DNA of 64,000 nt from Pengzhenrongella sicca (GTDB taxonomy: Bacteria; Actinomycetota; Actinomycetes; Actinomycetales; Cellulomonadaceae), in contig NZ_CP071868.1 in the NCBI RefSeq assembly GCF_017569225.1, forward strand, positions 558,001 to 622,000, given 5' to 3'. Every line of letters starts with the position of its first letter. Position 1 is the first letter of the stretch. Under the pieces are notes generated by a model. The model did not search any database, was not told where the DNA came from, and saw only the letters and a list, made by a program, of their open reading frames with translations. The translations under genes were made by a program, and so were the position numbers. This document shows, piece by piece, positions 37,476 to 45,871 of the stretch.

Positions 37476-38383
37476 GCGGGCTCGTCGCGCTCGCCACCGC
37501 GGTGGTCGCCGCGCTCGCCACCGCGCTGTTCCTCTACGGTTACCGCCAGATGCGCTCCGACGCCATGGGCCGGCTCGCGGTCGAGGACCTCGCGCTGCTG
37601 CGCGGTCAGCAGCGCCGCAAGGCCGAGGGCGAGTCGCCGCTCCAGCGCCTCGCGCGCCGCTTCGTCCCCGGCATGCGCCGCCGGCTCGGCCCGCGCCGGA
37701 TCGCCGGCCTGCAGCGCCGGATCGACGAGGCCGGGCGCCCGGACGGGCTGACGGTGGACGGCTACCTGGAGCGCACGGCGTGGTGGGCCCTGCTCGTGGT
37801 CCTCGCCGCCGTGCTCTTCCTCCTGCAGGGCAACGTCATCGCCGTGCTGCTGTGCGTCGCGGTCCCAGTGATCCTGCCGCTCAGCCGCCTCGCCGCCGCG
37901 CAGCGCACGCGCCGCGAGCGCATCGACCGCGACCTGCCGGACTTCCTCGACGTGCTCGCGGTCACGGTGATGGCTGGCGTCAGCTTCCGCGCCGCCCTGG
38001 CCCGGGTCGCGGAGCGGTTCGAGGGTCCGCTCGCGGACGAGATCACGCTCACGCTCGAGCAGATCGCCAACGGCGCGTCGGTGCGGGAGTCCTTCACCAA
38101 CCTGCGCGGGCGCAGCTCATCCGAGCCGGTCGCGCAGTTCGTCTCGGCCCTGCTCCAGTCCCAGGAGCTCGGCGCGCCGCTCGCGGAGTCGCTCAAGCAG
38201 ATCGCCGAAGACATGCGCCGCGACAGCGCCCAGCGGCAGCGGCGCGCAGCGGCGACGACGGCCCCGAAGGTCACGCTGGTGACCTCCCTGGTGCTCGTGC
38301 CCGGCGCCCTGATCTTCGTCATCGTCGGCCTGTACCTCGGCGCGGACGTCGATCTCGGCGCCCTGCTCGGCGCCGCGGGATGA
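37472..38383 (+). CDS. tadC: Tad platform protein TadC (type II secretion F family)
   Basis: Second platform protein, 303 residues: one N-terminal helix, two helices near 100-140, the T2SSF domain with DRDLPDFLDVLAVTVMAGVSF and SALLQSQELGAPLAESLKQI, and a last helix at VTLVTSLVLVPGALIFVIVG. ATG 37472 overlaps the TadB stop, and its stop overlaps the start of a histidine kinase gene, so regulation and assembly genes are translated together. Confidence 0.93.
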   Translation: MSGLVALATAVVAALATALFLYGYRQMRSDAMGRLAVEDLALLRGQQRRKAEGESPLQRLARRFVPGMRRRLGPRRIAGLQRRIDEAGRPDGLTVDGYLERTAWWALLVVLAAVLFLLQGNVIAVLLCVAVPVILPLSRLAAAQRTRRERIDRDLPDFLDVLAVTVMAGVSFRAALARVAERFEGPLADEITLTLEQIANGASVRESFTNLRGRSSSEPVAQFVSALLQSQELGAPLAESLKQIAEDMRRDSAQRQRRAAATTAPKVTLVTSLVLVPGALIFVIVGLYLGADVDLGALLGAAG

Positions 38384-39555
38384 GCCCATCTCCGCGGCAC
38401 TTCGCCCACCGCGTCGTCGGCGTGGCGCTCATCGTCCGGCTGGTGGCGATCACCGTCGCGACGTTCACCCTGGTCGGCGAGACGATGACCGCGCCGATCC
38501 TCTTTTCGACCGTCGCCCTCGGCGCGTCGGGACTGCTCGGGCTCGCCTACCCGGCCGTGCTGGACTTCGTCGTACGTCATCCGCTCGCGCTGATCGTCGA
38601 CATCCTCGTGACGCTCGCCGTGGTCGCGACGCTCGGGGTCGAGAGCCCGTTCGTGCTCGCCACCTTCTCGACCGCGCTCATCGTCGGAGTCCTCTTCGAG
38701 CGGCGGACGGCGGTCGCGGCGGCCGTGGTGCTCGTGGCCGGGTACCTGCTGGCCGCGCGCGTCGAGGTGCTGCCCGACCGAGGATTCATGGTCGCGGTCG
38801 GCGTCCCGGTCCTGTACGTGTGCCTGGTCGCGATCGGGTCGGTCGTGCAGACCGCGCACGAGCAGCAGGCGTCGGCCGCGCGCGAGATCGCGCTCGCGCG
38901 CGAGAGCGCCGCGTCCGCGGACGAGCGCGCCCGGCTGGCGCGCGAGATGCACGACTCGCTCGGCAAAACCCTGCTCGGCATCGCGCTCGCGGCCGACGCG
39001 CTGCCGATGTGGGTCGAGCGCGACCCGGCCGTCGCGCTCGTGGAGGCGCGCGGGCTCGCCGGCGGAGCGCGGCAGGCGGCCGATGAGGCGCGGCGGCTGC
39101 TGGTCCGCATGCGGGTGGACCAGCCCGACCGACCGCTCGTCGAGGTGCTCGCCAGCGTGTGCCAGCAGTGGCAGGCTCACCACGGCATCCCGTGCCGGTT
39201 CACCTGCGCCGGCGCCGTCGACCTGTCGACCGACGCCCGCTACGAGATCCTCGCGATCATCGGCGAGGCGCTTGAGAACGTCGCCCGGCATGCCCGGGCG
39301 AGCGTCGTTGACGTCGCGGTCCACGGCGGTGCCGACGGCGCCGTGCTCCTGTCGGTGCAGGACGACGGCCAGGGCTTCGTGCCGCAGTCCGACGGGACGA
39401 GCCCGCGCGGCCACTTCGGCCTCACCGGCATGCAAGAGCGCGCGCAGGTCGCCGGCGCGTCCGTGACGATCCGCACCGGGGTCGGCGGCGGCACCCGCGT
39501 GCTCGTGCAGCACCCCGCGCGGCTCGTGCGCCAGATCGCGGACGAGGTCGCGTGA
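38380..39555 (+). CDS. Tad-locus sensor histidine kinase (HisKA_3)
   Basis: Membrane kinase of 391 residues with six helices in the first 165 residues and short loops, so it probably senses the membrane or a helix-embedded signal. A coiled coil (AREIALARESAASADERAR) precedes the phosphoacceptor motif LAREMHDSLGKTLLGIALA (His near 190). The HATPase domain has N-box GEALENVARHA and G-box DDGQGF plus GLTGMQERA. It partners the overlapping LuxR regulator gene (GTGA). Its place inside the assembly operon implies control of pilus genes. Confidence 0.9.
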   Translation: MSPSPRHFAHRVVGVALIVRLVAITVATFTLVGETMTAPILFSTVALGASGLLGLAYPAVLDFVVRHPLALIVDILVTLAVVATLGVESPFVLATFSTALIVGVLFERRTAVAAAVVLVAGYLLAARVEVLPDRGFMVAVGVPVLYVCLVAIGSVVQTAHEQQASAAREIALARESAASADERARLAREMHDSLGKTLLGIALAADALPMWVERDPAVALVEARGLAGGARQAADEARRLLVRMRVDQPDRPLVEVLASVCQQWQAHHGIPCRFTCAGAVDLSTDARYEILAIIGEALENVARHARASVVDVAVHGGADGAVLLSVQDDGQGFVPQSDGTSPRGHFGLTGMQERAQVAGASVTIRTGVGGGTRVLVQHPARLVRQIADEVA

Positions 39556-40235
39556 CGATCGCCGCCGACGACGCGGCCCAGGCGCCGCCCGCCGCCGACC
39601 CGGCCCAGGTGACGGTCGTCGTCGTCGACGACAACGCCGTCATCCGGATGGGCCTGCGCAGCCTGATCGGCGCGTCCGAGCGCATGCGGGTCGTCGGCGA
39701 GGCGAGCGACGGTGACGAGGCGATCCGCGTCGTCCGCGAGACCCAGCCCGACGTCACGCTGCTGGACGTGCGCATGCCGCGCCGGGACGGCGTGCAGGTC
39801 ACGGCGGAGATCCGGGCGTGGACCAAGGTGCTGATGCTGACCTACAGCGAGGCGCCCGAGGTCGTCCGAGCCGCGGTCGAGGCCGGCGCGAGTGGTTACC
39901 TCGTGCACGGCCAGTTCGCCGCGCACGAGCTGGAGCGGGCGGTGCTCTCGGTCGCCGAGGGCTCGCTCGTGCTGTCCGAGCCCGCGGCGGCGGCGCTGCG
40001 GGCGGCGTGGGCGATACCGGCAGCCCCGCCCGTCGCGCGCCACGCGATCCTCGGCCTCAGCGAGCGGGAGACCGAGATCATGGAGCACATCGCCGCCGGC
40101 AGCGGGAACCAGGCCATCGCGGCCGCGTGCTTCCTGTCGGAGAAGACAGTGAAGAACCACATCAACCACATCTTCGCGAAGCTCGGGGTGCGGACGCGGG
40201 CGGAGGCGGTCTCGCTGTGGCTCGGGGGGAGCTAG
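39552..40235 (+). CDS. Tad-locus LuxR/NarL-family response regulator with atypical receiver
   Basis: Transcription factor of 227 residues. Receiver: acidic pair VVDDN, phosphoacceptor LLDVRMP, Thr in LMLTYSE. The usually invariant Lys in the GY-x-x-K position is His (GYLVHGQF). The LuxR DNA-binding domain reads LSERETEIMEHIAAG and KTVKNHINHIFAKLGV. It is the last gene of the assembly operon and lies directly before an array of GGGCCC boxes and the flp pilin gene, its likely target. The Lys-to-His change suggests altered phosphorylation switching. Confidence 0.9.
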   Translation: MTIAADDAAQAPPAADPAQVTVVVVDDNAVIRMGLRSLIGASERMRVVGEASDGDEAIRVVRETQPDVTLLDVRMPRRDGVQVTAEIRAWTKVLMLTYSEAPEVVRAAVEAGASGYLVHGQFAAHELERAVLSVAEGSLVLSEPAAAALRAAWAIPAAPPVARHAILGLSERETEIMEHIAAGSGNQAIAAACFLSEKTVKNHINHIFAKLGVRTRAEAVSLWLGGS

Positions 40236-40247
40236 CCGGCGGCCACC

Positions 40248-40318
40248 GGGCCCAGGCGAGGTTGGGCCCAGGTTTGGGCCCACGGGCCCGCCGCGGGCGG
40301 CGACCGCAAACGTAGCGT
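40248..40318 (+). promoter_or_regulatory. GGGCCC operator array and -10 element of the flp pilin gene
   Basis: Four GGGCCC boxes start at 40248, 40264, 40276 and 40284. The last box ends 24 bp before a -10 candidate TAGCGT (40313-40318), so the array occupies the position just upstream of, or replacing, the -35 element. The same arrangement occurs at 45754-45819. It is probably the binding site of the adjacent LuxR-type regulator (inference). Confidence 0.65.
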
Positions 40319-40376
40319 CAGCGGTATCAGGGAGCCGGACCGGCCGCCCGATCGTCAATCGATACAAGGGGTAGTC

Positions 40377-40583
40377 ATGACTCGCATGTTCGTCGTCACC
40401 AAGATCCGTCTCCAGCAGGCGCTCGAGTCCCGCGAGTCGGGCCAGGGCACGCTCGAGTACCTCGGCATCATCGTCGTCGCCGCGCTCCTGATCACCGCGC
40501 TCATCGCCGGTATCAAGGAGTTCGAGATCGCGACGAAGGTCTCGGACGCGCTCTCGAAGATCACCGACGCCATCGCCTCCTGA
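40377..40583 (+). CDS. flp: Flp-family type IVb major pilin
   Basis: Prepilin of 68 residues: a basic leader of about 22 residues, cleavage motif SG|QGTLEY (Glu at +5, Tyr at +6), a single long helix (LGIIVVAALLITALIAGIKEF) and a short tail. It would be processed by a TadV-type peptidase and polymerised by CpaF/TadB/TadC into an adhesive pilus. ATG 40377 follows AAGGGG at a five-base spacing. It has its own regulated promoter, separate from the assembly operon, and a stem-loop follows the gene. Confidence 0.95.
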   Translation: MTRMFVVTKIRLQQALESRESGQGTLEYLGIIVVAALLITALIAGIKEFEIATKVSDALSKITDAIAS

Positions 40584-40613
40584 CGGTTCACGATCTCGTT
40601 GCCGCGGTGCGGT

Positions 40614-40644
40614 GCGGTGCGGTGGCCACGGGCCGCCGCACCGC
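40614..40644 (+). terminator. Stem-loop after flp (attenuator or RNA-stabilising hairpin)
   Basis: GCGGTGCGG (40614-40622) and CCGCACCGC (40636-40644) form a nine-bp GC stem with a 13-base loop. It is preceded by four tandem GCGGT units. Only two T residues follow, so it would terminate partially at best. That fits making more pilin than downstream products. Confidence 0.5.
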
Positions 40645-40725
40645 TTCCGTGATCGCGGCCCGGGCCTTGGCCGCAGAGTGAAGCCGCACACCTGGTGCGC
40701 ACGGACACCCGAAGGGGCACTGACG

Positions 40726-41463
40726 ATGGTTCGAGGCGCGGGACGGCGGGTGCGGCGCGCGGCGCACGAGGCAGGGGCCGCCGCGATGAGCATGCTCGCC
40801 GTCGTCGCCGTCGCGATCGTGGGGCTGCTGTTCTTGGCGATCGTGCCGCTGCTGTCGGGCTCCGAGCAGAGCGGACGCACGCAGACATCGGCCGACGCCG
40901 CTGCGCTCGCCGGCGCACAGGACGTGCGCGAGTACGTGCTCGACCAGCTGCACTCGGTCTTCACCGTCGGTGGCTGGAACAGCTTCGGAACTCTGATCGG
41001 CCCGGCTCGCGGCTACGGTGCGGCGCAGTCGTATGCCAGCGCCAACGACGCCGAGCTCATCACCTATTCGTACGACCCGTCCCGCGACCGGTTCTCCGTC
41101 CGCACGCGGCTGCTCGCGGAGGCGCCGAACGGCGATCGCGCCGAGTCGCTTGCCACCGCCTCGCTCGGCGTGAAGCTGGGGACCTGCGGCATCGGGCGCC
41201 ACACCACAGTGGTTGGCTACGAGGAGGAGCCCACGCCGGAGCCCCCGCCGGATCCCCCGGCCGACCCCGACCCGGACGAGAGCGCCCCGCCCACGTCGAG
41301 CCCGACCCCCACGCAGACGCCCACCCCCGTGCCGATCCTCGGCTTTGAGTACCGGTTCACGTGCGACGGGTTCGACTCCGGCTGGTCGCTCGAGATCTCC
41401 GACCTGCTCGACGACACCGCGGACTGGCTCGACGACCAGCTCGTCCCGAGCCTGGTGGAATGA
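40726..41463 (+). CDS. TadG-like pilus-associated protein
   Basis: Exported membrane-anchored protein of 245 residues. The basic N-terminus and helix (EAGAAAMSMLAVVAVAIVG) look like TadE/TadG starts, and SADAAALAGAQ is the typical TadG phrase. The +5 Glu of prepilins is Ser here, so cleavage is doubtful. The extracellular part has two Cys, and a Pro/Thr-rich linker (about 166-205) precedes a small acidic C-terminal domain. ATG 40726 follows GAAGGGG. It lies between flp and the surface-protein genes. Confidence 0.8.
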   Translation: MVRGAGRRVRRAAHEAGAAAMSMLAVVAVAIVGLLFLAIVPLLSGSEQSGRTQTSADAAALAGAQDVREYVLDQLHSVFTVGGWNSFGTLIGPARGYGAAQSYASANDAELITYSYDPSRDRFSVRTRLLAEAPNGDRAESLATASLGVKLGTCGIGRHTTVVGYEEEPTPEPPPDPPADPDPDESAPPTSSPTPTQTPTPVPILGFEYRFTCDGFDSGWSLEISDLLDDTADWLDDQLVPSLVE

Positions 41464-41521
41464 TGACACCTTCTCGTTCGCGAGTCCTTACGCCCCGACC
41501 GTCCCACCGGAAGGCCCCCCG

Positions 41522-42619
41522 ATGACGTTCAGCACGCTGGTCACGACCGGACGGCGCGGGCTCGCGCTCGCGGTCGCCGCGGCGCTGCTCCTGGGCGGCG
41601 GCGCCGCCTACGCCGCGTCGGGAGACGACGACGGCGTGCCGACCGGGACCGTCGACGTCGACGGCCAGGAGACGCCGATCCTCGCGAGCTTCGCGTACCA
41701 CCAGTTCAACACCGACACGAACCCGGAGCTCCGAGGCTTCGTGCACGGGGTGCGCCGGATCGAGGGCGGGACCGTCCTCTACTACTCGGTCGGGACGCCC
41801 GCCGACGGCAAGGCGGATGAGCTCCTGGGCTCGATGATTTTCCCGGTGTCCATGAGTCCCTACAAGGTTCTGCACGGCACCGACCTCAAGCTGATCGACG
41901 CGCCGAACCTCACGGGCTACCTCCCGCTGAGCGCCTCGGAGGGCCTGACGACGCTCACGACGGACCTGGCGGGCGCTCCCGGGGAGCTGCGGGTGGGTTT
42001 CGCCGTCTTCGCCGAGCTCCCCGCCGGCACCACGTCCGTGCAGGTGGTCATGCCCTGGGGTACGTCCGCCGGCGAGGTCCCGGTCGAGGACGGCGCGCTC
42101 GAGCCGGTCGGCACCGACCCGGCACCGCTGCTGGGCGAGGGCTGGCCCGCCCTGCCGCCGGCGGCCGAGCTCGCTGGAATCGACCCGACCTCCGACACGT
42201 ACACCCTGATGCGGCGGTCCGGCGACATGGCGGGCACCGCTGAGACCGAGGAATCGCCCGAGCAGGTCTCCACGACGCTCGACGCCAACGTGCTGTTCGC
42301 GACCGGGTCGGCCGAGCTGTCCGGCGAGGCGCAGTCCGCGTTGGCCGCCGTCGCCGCCGACATCGCGAGCCGGGCTACCGGCGAGGTCGTGATCACCGGT
42401 CACACGGACTCTGACGGGGCCGACGCCTCGAACCAGACGCTCTCGGAGCAGCGTGCGGCCGCGGTGCTCGCCGTCCTGCAGCCGGCGAGCGGTTCAGTGG
42501 TGACTTTCACCTCGGTCGGCAAGGGCGAGAGCGAGCCGATCGCGGAGAACGGGTCTGCCGAGGGCAAGCAACAGAACCGGCGCGTCACCGTCGTGTACGC
42601 GATCAAGGGAGCCTCATGA
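41522..42619 (+). CDS. Exported OmpA-domain protein of the Tad island
   Basis: Protein of 365 residues with a signal peptide (about 1-35, ending AAYAAS), a novel middle domain of about 200 residues, and a C-terminal OmpA/MotB-like peptidoglycan-binding domain (about 255-362): DANVLFATGSAEL, VVITGHTDSDGADASNQTLSEQRAAAV (split here) and QNRRVTVVYAI. In a Gram-positive cell this domain would attach the protein to peptidoglycan. A second, larger OmpA-domain protein closes the island (49558). It may anchor or guide the pilus through the wall (inference). The start overlaps nothing; its stop overlaps the next gene. Confidence 0.87.
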   Translation: MTFSTLVTTGRRGLALAVAAALLLGGGAAYAASGDDDGVPTGTVDVDGQETPILASFAYHQFNTDTNPELRGFVHGVRRIEGGTVLYYSVGTPADGKADELLGSMIFPVSMSPYKVLHGTDLKLIDAPNLTGYLPLSASEGLTTLTTDLAGAPGELRVGFAVFAELPAGTTSVQVVMPWGTSAGEVPVEDGALEPVGTDPAPLLGEGWPALPPAAELAGIDPTSDTYTLMRRSGDMAGTAETEESPEQVSTTLDANVLFATGSAELSGEAQSALAAVAADIASRATGEVVITGHTDSDGADASNQTLSEQRAAAVLAVLQPASGSVVTFTSVGKGESEPIAENGSAEGKQQNRRVTVVYAIKGAS

Positions 42620-43266
42620 AGACGCCGGTCCGGTTCGTCGTGGGGACGGCCGCGTTCGCCGTCGTCGTCCTCGCGGGCCTCGCCGCCTGCTCTTCGGACG
42701 ACCCGGCGCCGGATCCCGCCACGAGCGCGGCGTCGTCGGATCCCGACCCGACGGCGACGGACGCGGACCCGGCCTGGACGGGCGCGAGCCTCGCGACGGC
42801 GCTCTTCGACGCCCCGATCGCCGCCGCCCCGCTCGCGACGGTGACCGGCGCGCTCGCGAGCGACACGACGCCGATCCCCGCCACGATCGAGGTCACGCAG
42901 GTGCGGGCGAGCGCCGACAGCACGCTCGTGACGTTCACCCTGAAGAACGTGGACGACTCGGACCCGACCGTGAACCCGAAGGCCTTCAACGCCGACCAGC
43001 CGGGGACCTTCGATATCCGGGGCATCACCCTCATCGACGCGGTGGCGAAGCAGCGGTTGCAGCCCTACGTCGGCCGCCCCGTCGATGACCTCGAGGTCGG
43101 CCTCCCGCTCTGCGCATGCTCCGACGCGCCGCTGCAGATGTCCACCGAGGGGCAGCTGCTGTCCGCGATCTTCCCGCCGCTCGACGAGGGCACGAAGACC
43201 GTCACGCTCGAGCTCGTCGGCTTCCCGCTGCTCGAAGACCTGCCGGTCAGCCGCGCCGGCAAGTGA
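42616..43266 (+). CDS. Lipoprotein of the Tad island
   Basis: Protein of 216 residues with signal peptide and lipobox LAAC (Cys about 25), an Asp/Pro/Ser-rich linker, then a beta-rich domain (VTFTLKNVDDSD, GTFDIRGITLID, VTLELVGFPLL) resembling general surface lipoprotein folds. No named family recognised. The ATG overlaps the stop of the OmpA-domain gene and its stop overlaps the start of a giant prepilin-like gene, so the three are made together. Confidence 0.75.
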   Translation: MKTPVRFVVGTAAFAVVVLAGLAACSSDDPAPDPATSAASSDPDPTATDADPAWTGASLATALFDAPIAAAPLATVTGALASDTTPIPATIEVTQVRASADSTLVTFTLKNVDDSDPTVNPKAFNADQPGTFDIRGITLIDAVAKQRLQPYVGRPVDDLEVGLPLCACSDAPLQMSTEGQLLSAIFPPLDEGTKTVTLELVGFPLLEDLPVSRAGK

Positions 43267-44687
43267 GGCGTCGGCGCGCCTCACGCGAGACCGGGGCGAG
43301 CGCCGTCGAGATGCTCGGTGGGATCGCGCTGGCCGCGATCCTGATCGGCGGGCTCACGGTCGCGCTCGCCGCTGCGTACCCCGGTCAGCTCACCGTCGGT
43401 CTGTGCAGGCTCAGCGCGGCGGCCGGGTTCGGCTCCGGCGACTGCTCGGCCGAGCCGGTCGCGGCCGCCGCTGCGAAGACCGACGCGGACTACCAGCCCG
43501 GGGTCTGCATGCTGAACGAGACCTCCGAGACCTACAACGCCGAGGTCAAGATCTGGTTCGTCAAGATCAGCGAGGGCTCGGGCTTCATCGTGCAGGAGTT
43601 CTCCGACGGTTCCGTCCGGGCGACGCTCACCGACGGCGCGACCGTCGGGGCCACCGCCTCGATCGGGTCCAAGACCTTCGACTCCGACAAGCTGGGGACC
43701 GGCGACGCGGGCGGCGTCGACGTGTCCCTCGGCGCCGACCTGGAGTTCGAGTACGGCGACACCTGGGAGTTCGACGACGCCGCGCAGTGGGACGACATGA
43801 AAGACGACCTGGACTCCTACCTGCTGCAGCAGGTGCAGCTCAAGAACGACTCCTCGGGCGGGGTGAGCTTCTGGCTGGCGATCAGCAACGGCTTCGTCGA
43901 CCCGCCGAAGGATCCCAAGGTCTCCTACGGGAAGATCGGCATCGAGGCTGCCTTGGAGGCGTCGGTCGGTGTGCAGCTCAATGCCGGTATAGACACCGAC
44001 GGCAAGAAGACCTACCTCGACCCGGAGCTCGGGGCCAACCTGACGGCGGCGGCCGGGAGCTCCGTCGTCGTGGAGACGAACCACGAGACCGGTGAGCACA
44101 GCTACACGTATGCGCTGACCGGTAAGGGGTCGGTCGGCGCCGACGGCGTCTTCGTGCACGGTTCCGCCGACGGCGAGATCAACGGCGCCTTCACCACGGT
44201 GTATGGCAAGGACGGCAAGATCGCGGAGCTTTCGTTCAAGAGCTCGTACGAGGTCGGCACGACGCTGGAGGTCGGCAACGGCGCGCTGGAGGTCACGGGC
44301 AGCACGGACACGAAAGACTCGCAGACGGTCGCGACGACGACGACGATCACGGTCGACGACGACAACCGTGCGCTCGTCAACGACTGGCTCTCGTTCCAGT
44401 CCGGCGCCGCGGCGACGATGTCGCTGCCGTTCGCTGCGATGGTACCGAGCGCGCCGTCCTCCGACCCGTTCCTCCAGCTGCTCTACGAGGACGCGAAGAC
44501 GAGCGAGATCACCTACCACAACGTCAAGGACGGGTGGGAGTTCGGCGTGGCGGTCAAGAAGGGGTGGGAGTTCGGGTTCAACGTCAGCGCCGAGGAGGCC
44601 ACCGCCACGAAGACTGACGCGAACTTCCTCGGGGCGCCCGGCGTCGACGGCGTGCGCCCGCAGGTGAACGACACTGAGTGTGACTGA
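43263..44687 (+). CDS. Giant TadE-like prepilin with large extracellular passenger
   Basis: Protein of 474 residues. The N-terminus is a prepilin: basic VRRRRASRET, cleavage motif TG|ASAVEM (Glu +5), then one helix. The remaining about 430 residues form a beta-rich, Asp/Gly/Thr-rich extracellular region with four cysteines near its start (LCRLS, GDC, GVC) and one at the C-terminus (TECD). Normal TadE proteins are under 200 residues. It resembles the protein at 46281 in cysteine pattern and in the GxxxxVGA, DGSVRATLTDG-type segments. GTG 43263 overlaps the lipoprotein stop (GTGA). Likely a surface adhesin or pilus-tip protein (inference). Confidence 0.78.
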   Translation: MRRRRASRETGASAVEMLGGIALAAILIGGLTVALAAAYPGQLTVGLCRLSAAAGFGSGDCSAEPVAAAAAKTDADYQPGVCMLNETSETYNAEVKIWFVKISEGSGFIVQEFSDGSVRATLTDGATVGATASIGSKTFDSDKLGTGDAGGVDVSLGADLEFEYGDTWEFDDAAQWDDMKDDLDSYLLQQVQLKNDSSGGVSFWLAISNGFVDPPKDPKVSYGKIGIEAALEASVGVQLNAGIDTDGKKTYLDPELGANLTAAAGSSVVVETNHETGEHSYTYALTGKGSVGADGVFVHGSADGEINGAFTTVYGKDGKIAELSFKSSYEVGTTLEVGNGALEVTGSTDTKDSQTVATTTTITVDDDNRALVNDWLSFQSGAAATMSLPFAAMVPSAPSSDPFLQLLYEDAKTSEITYHNVKDGWEFGVAVKKGWEFGFNVSAEEATATKTDANFLGAPGVDGVRPQVNDTECD

Positions 44688-44708
44688 ACGCGAGGAGAGA
44701 CCGAGATC

Positions 44709-45173
44709 ATGACGATGAGACAGGGTGAGGCGATGCCGACCGGGCTGAGCCAGTACCGGCGCGCGTGGATCGCGGGCGCGATCGGATACGTCTGCTCGCT
44801 CGTCGTGGCGGTCTTGCTCCTGACGATCCTCGCTGGTGTGGCCACGCCGGCGACGGTCGCGAACCTTTCCTGGCTCGTCATGTACGGACCGGTGGTGGCC
44901 GGGACCGTCGTCGCCGTGCGCGCCGCGCCGTGGCAGCGCAGGCCCACCTGGGCCCAGCCGCTGATCGCGGCGGCCGGCGTCGCGACGGTCGCCGTCGTCG
45001 CCGCGGTCTGGTCGTCCTGGCAGGCAGACCGGCACCTGGCCGGCGGGCTGCGCCTCAGCGTCGTGATCGTCTCGATCGCCGGGCCGGTGGTGGCGACCGC
45101 CGTCGTCGCGTTCGCGGTCGGCCGGCTGCACGCCGGCACCACCCCTCAGAGCTCGGAGCACAGGTCGGTATGA
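44709..45173 (+). CDS. Four-helix membrane protein of the Tad island
   Basis: Protein of 154 residues with helices at about 19-44, 51-70, 82-101 and 117-139 and short charged loops. No family recognised. It starts after GAGGAGA with an eight-base spacing, 21 bp downstream of the giant prepilin gene, and overlaps a lipoprotein gene by ATGA. Position suggests an accessory for the neighbouring exoprotein. Confidence 0.7.
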   Translation: MTMRQGEAMPTGLSQYRRAWIAGAIGYVCSLVVAVLLLTILAGVATPATVANLSWLVMYGPVVAGTVVAVRAAPWQRRPTWAQPLIAAAGVATVAVVAAVWSSWQADRHLAGGLRLSVVIVSIAGPVVATAVVAFAVGRLHAGTTPQSSEHRSV

Positions 45174-45754
45174 GCACACCAGTCAAGCGTTCGAACGTGC
45201 CGTGGGCGATCGGCACGAGGCACGTGCGCGCCGGGGTCGTCGGCGCGATCGCCGTCGCGCTGCTCGCGGCGTGCGGGTCGGGCGACGAGGCGGTCGCGCC
45301 GGAAGGGTTCGTCCTGAAGACGGTCGGTGCGCTGTCGGTCGCCGTCCCGCAGGACTGGCAGGACATCGAGGGTACGACCGAGAAGTGGCAGAACGGCTGG
45401 GCCGATGCAGAGCTCGACTCCGCGCAGTACCTGCTGATCGCGAGCCCCGAGTTCGGCTCGGACGGCGCAGACCTGGGCCGCTCGACGTTCGTGGCGGGAG
45501 CGCAGATCGGCGGGGTACCGGGCTACGCCTCGGAGAGCTTCACGGAGCCGGTCGCGACCGACTCGCTCGAGATCGCGCGCAACGACTACACCTACACCAG
45601 CGCCGACGGGGCGGCCTACGAGGGGATCTTCTGGGCCGCCGCCGACCCCGAATCCGGCGTGACGGTCGCCCTGCAGCTCACCGGTAAGGACCTGCCTGCC
45701 GACCTCGTCGCCGGCATCGAGTCGAGCATCCGCGTCGACGCGTCCGCCACGTAG
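45170..45754 (+). CDS. Lipoprotein of the Tad island, paralogue of the one at 47805
   Basis: Protein of 194 residues with signal peptide and lipobox LLAAC (Cys about 35). The mature part reads VAVPQDWQDIEG, FVAGAQIGGVPGYASESF and ends with VAGIESSIRV, a PsbP/LpqN-like single-domain fold. The lipoprotein at 47805 has the matching phrases VSAPEDWAEFE and a C-terminal DEAGVHDVLAST. The gene precedes a GGGCCC array that opens the next transcription unit. Confidence 0.75.
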   Translation: MSTPVKRSNVPWAIGTRHVRAGVVGAIAVALLAACGSGDEAVAPEGFVLKTVGALSVAVPQDWQDIEGTTEKWQNGWADAELDSAQYLLIASPEFGSDGADLGRSTFVAGAQIGGVPGYASESFTEPVATDSLEIARNDYTYTSADGAAYEGIFWAAADPESGVTVALQLTGKDLPADLVAGIESSIRVDASAT

Positions 45755-45819
45755 GGCCCGGCCTGGGCCCGACGTCGGGCCCCTGGGCCCATCGCGAGGC
45801 GGGCTCGGTTGAGCAGACT
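45754..45819 (+). promoter_or_regulatory. Second GGGCCC operator array with -10 element
   Basis: GGGCCC boxes start at 45754, 45765, 45777 and 45785. The last three have the same spacing (12 then 8 bp) as the last three before flp, and the last box ends 24 bp before a -10 candidate CAGACT (45814-45819), again as before flp. This makes a shared regulated promoter likely. Confidence 0.65.
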
Positions 45820-45871
45820 CGGGGCAGAGCGGGACAGCAACCCGCACCCGACGAGCCACAGGGAGCACGGC

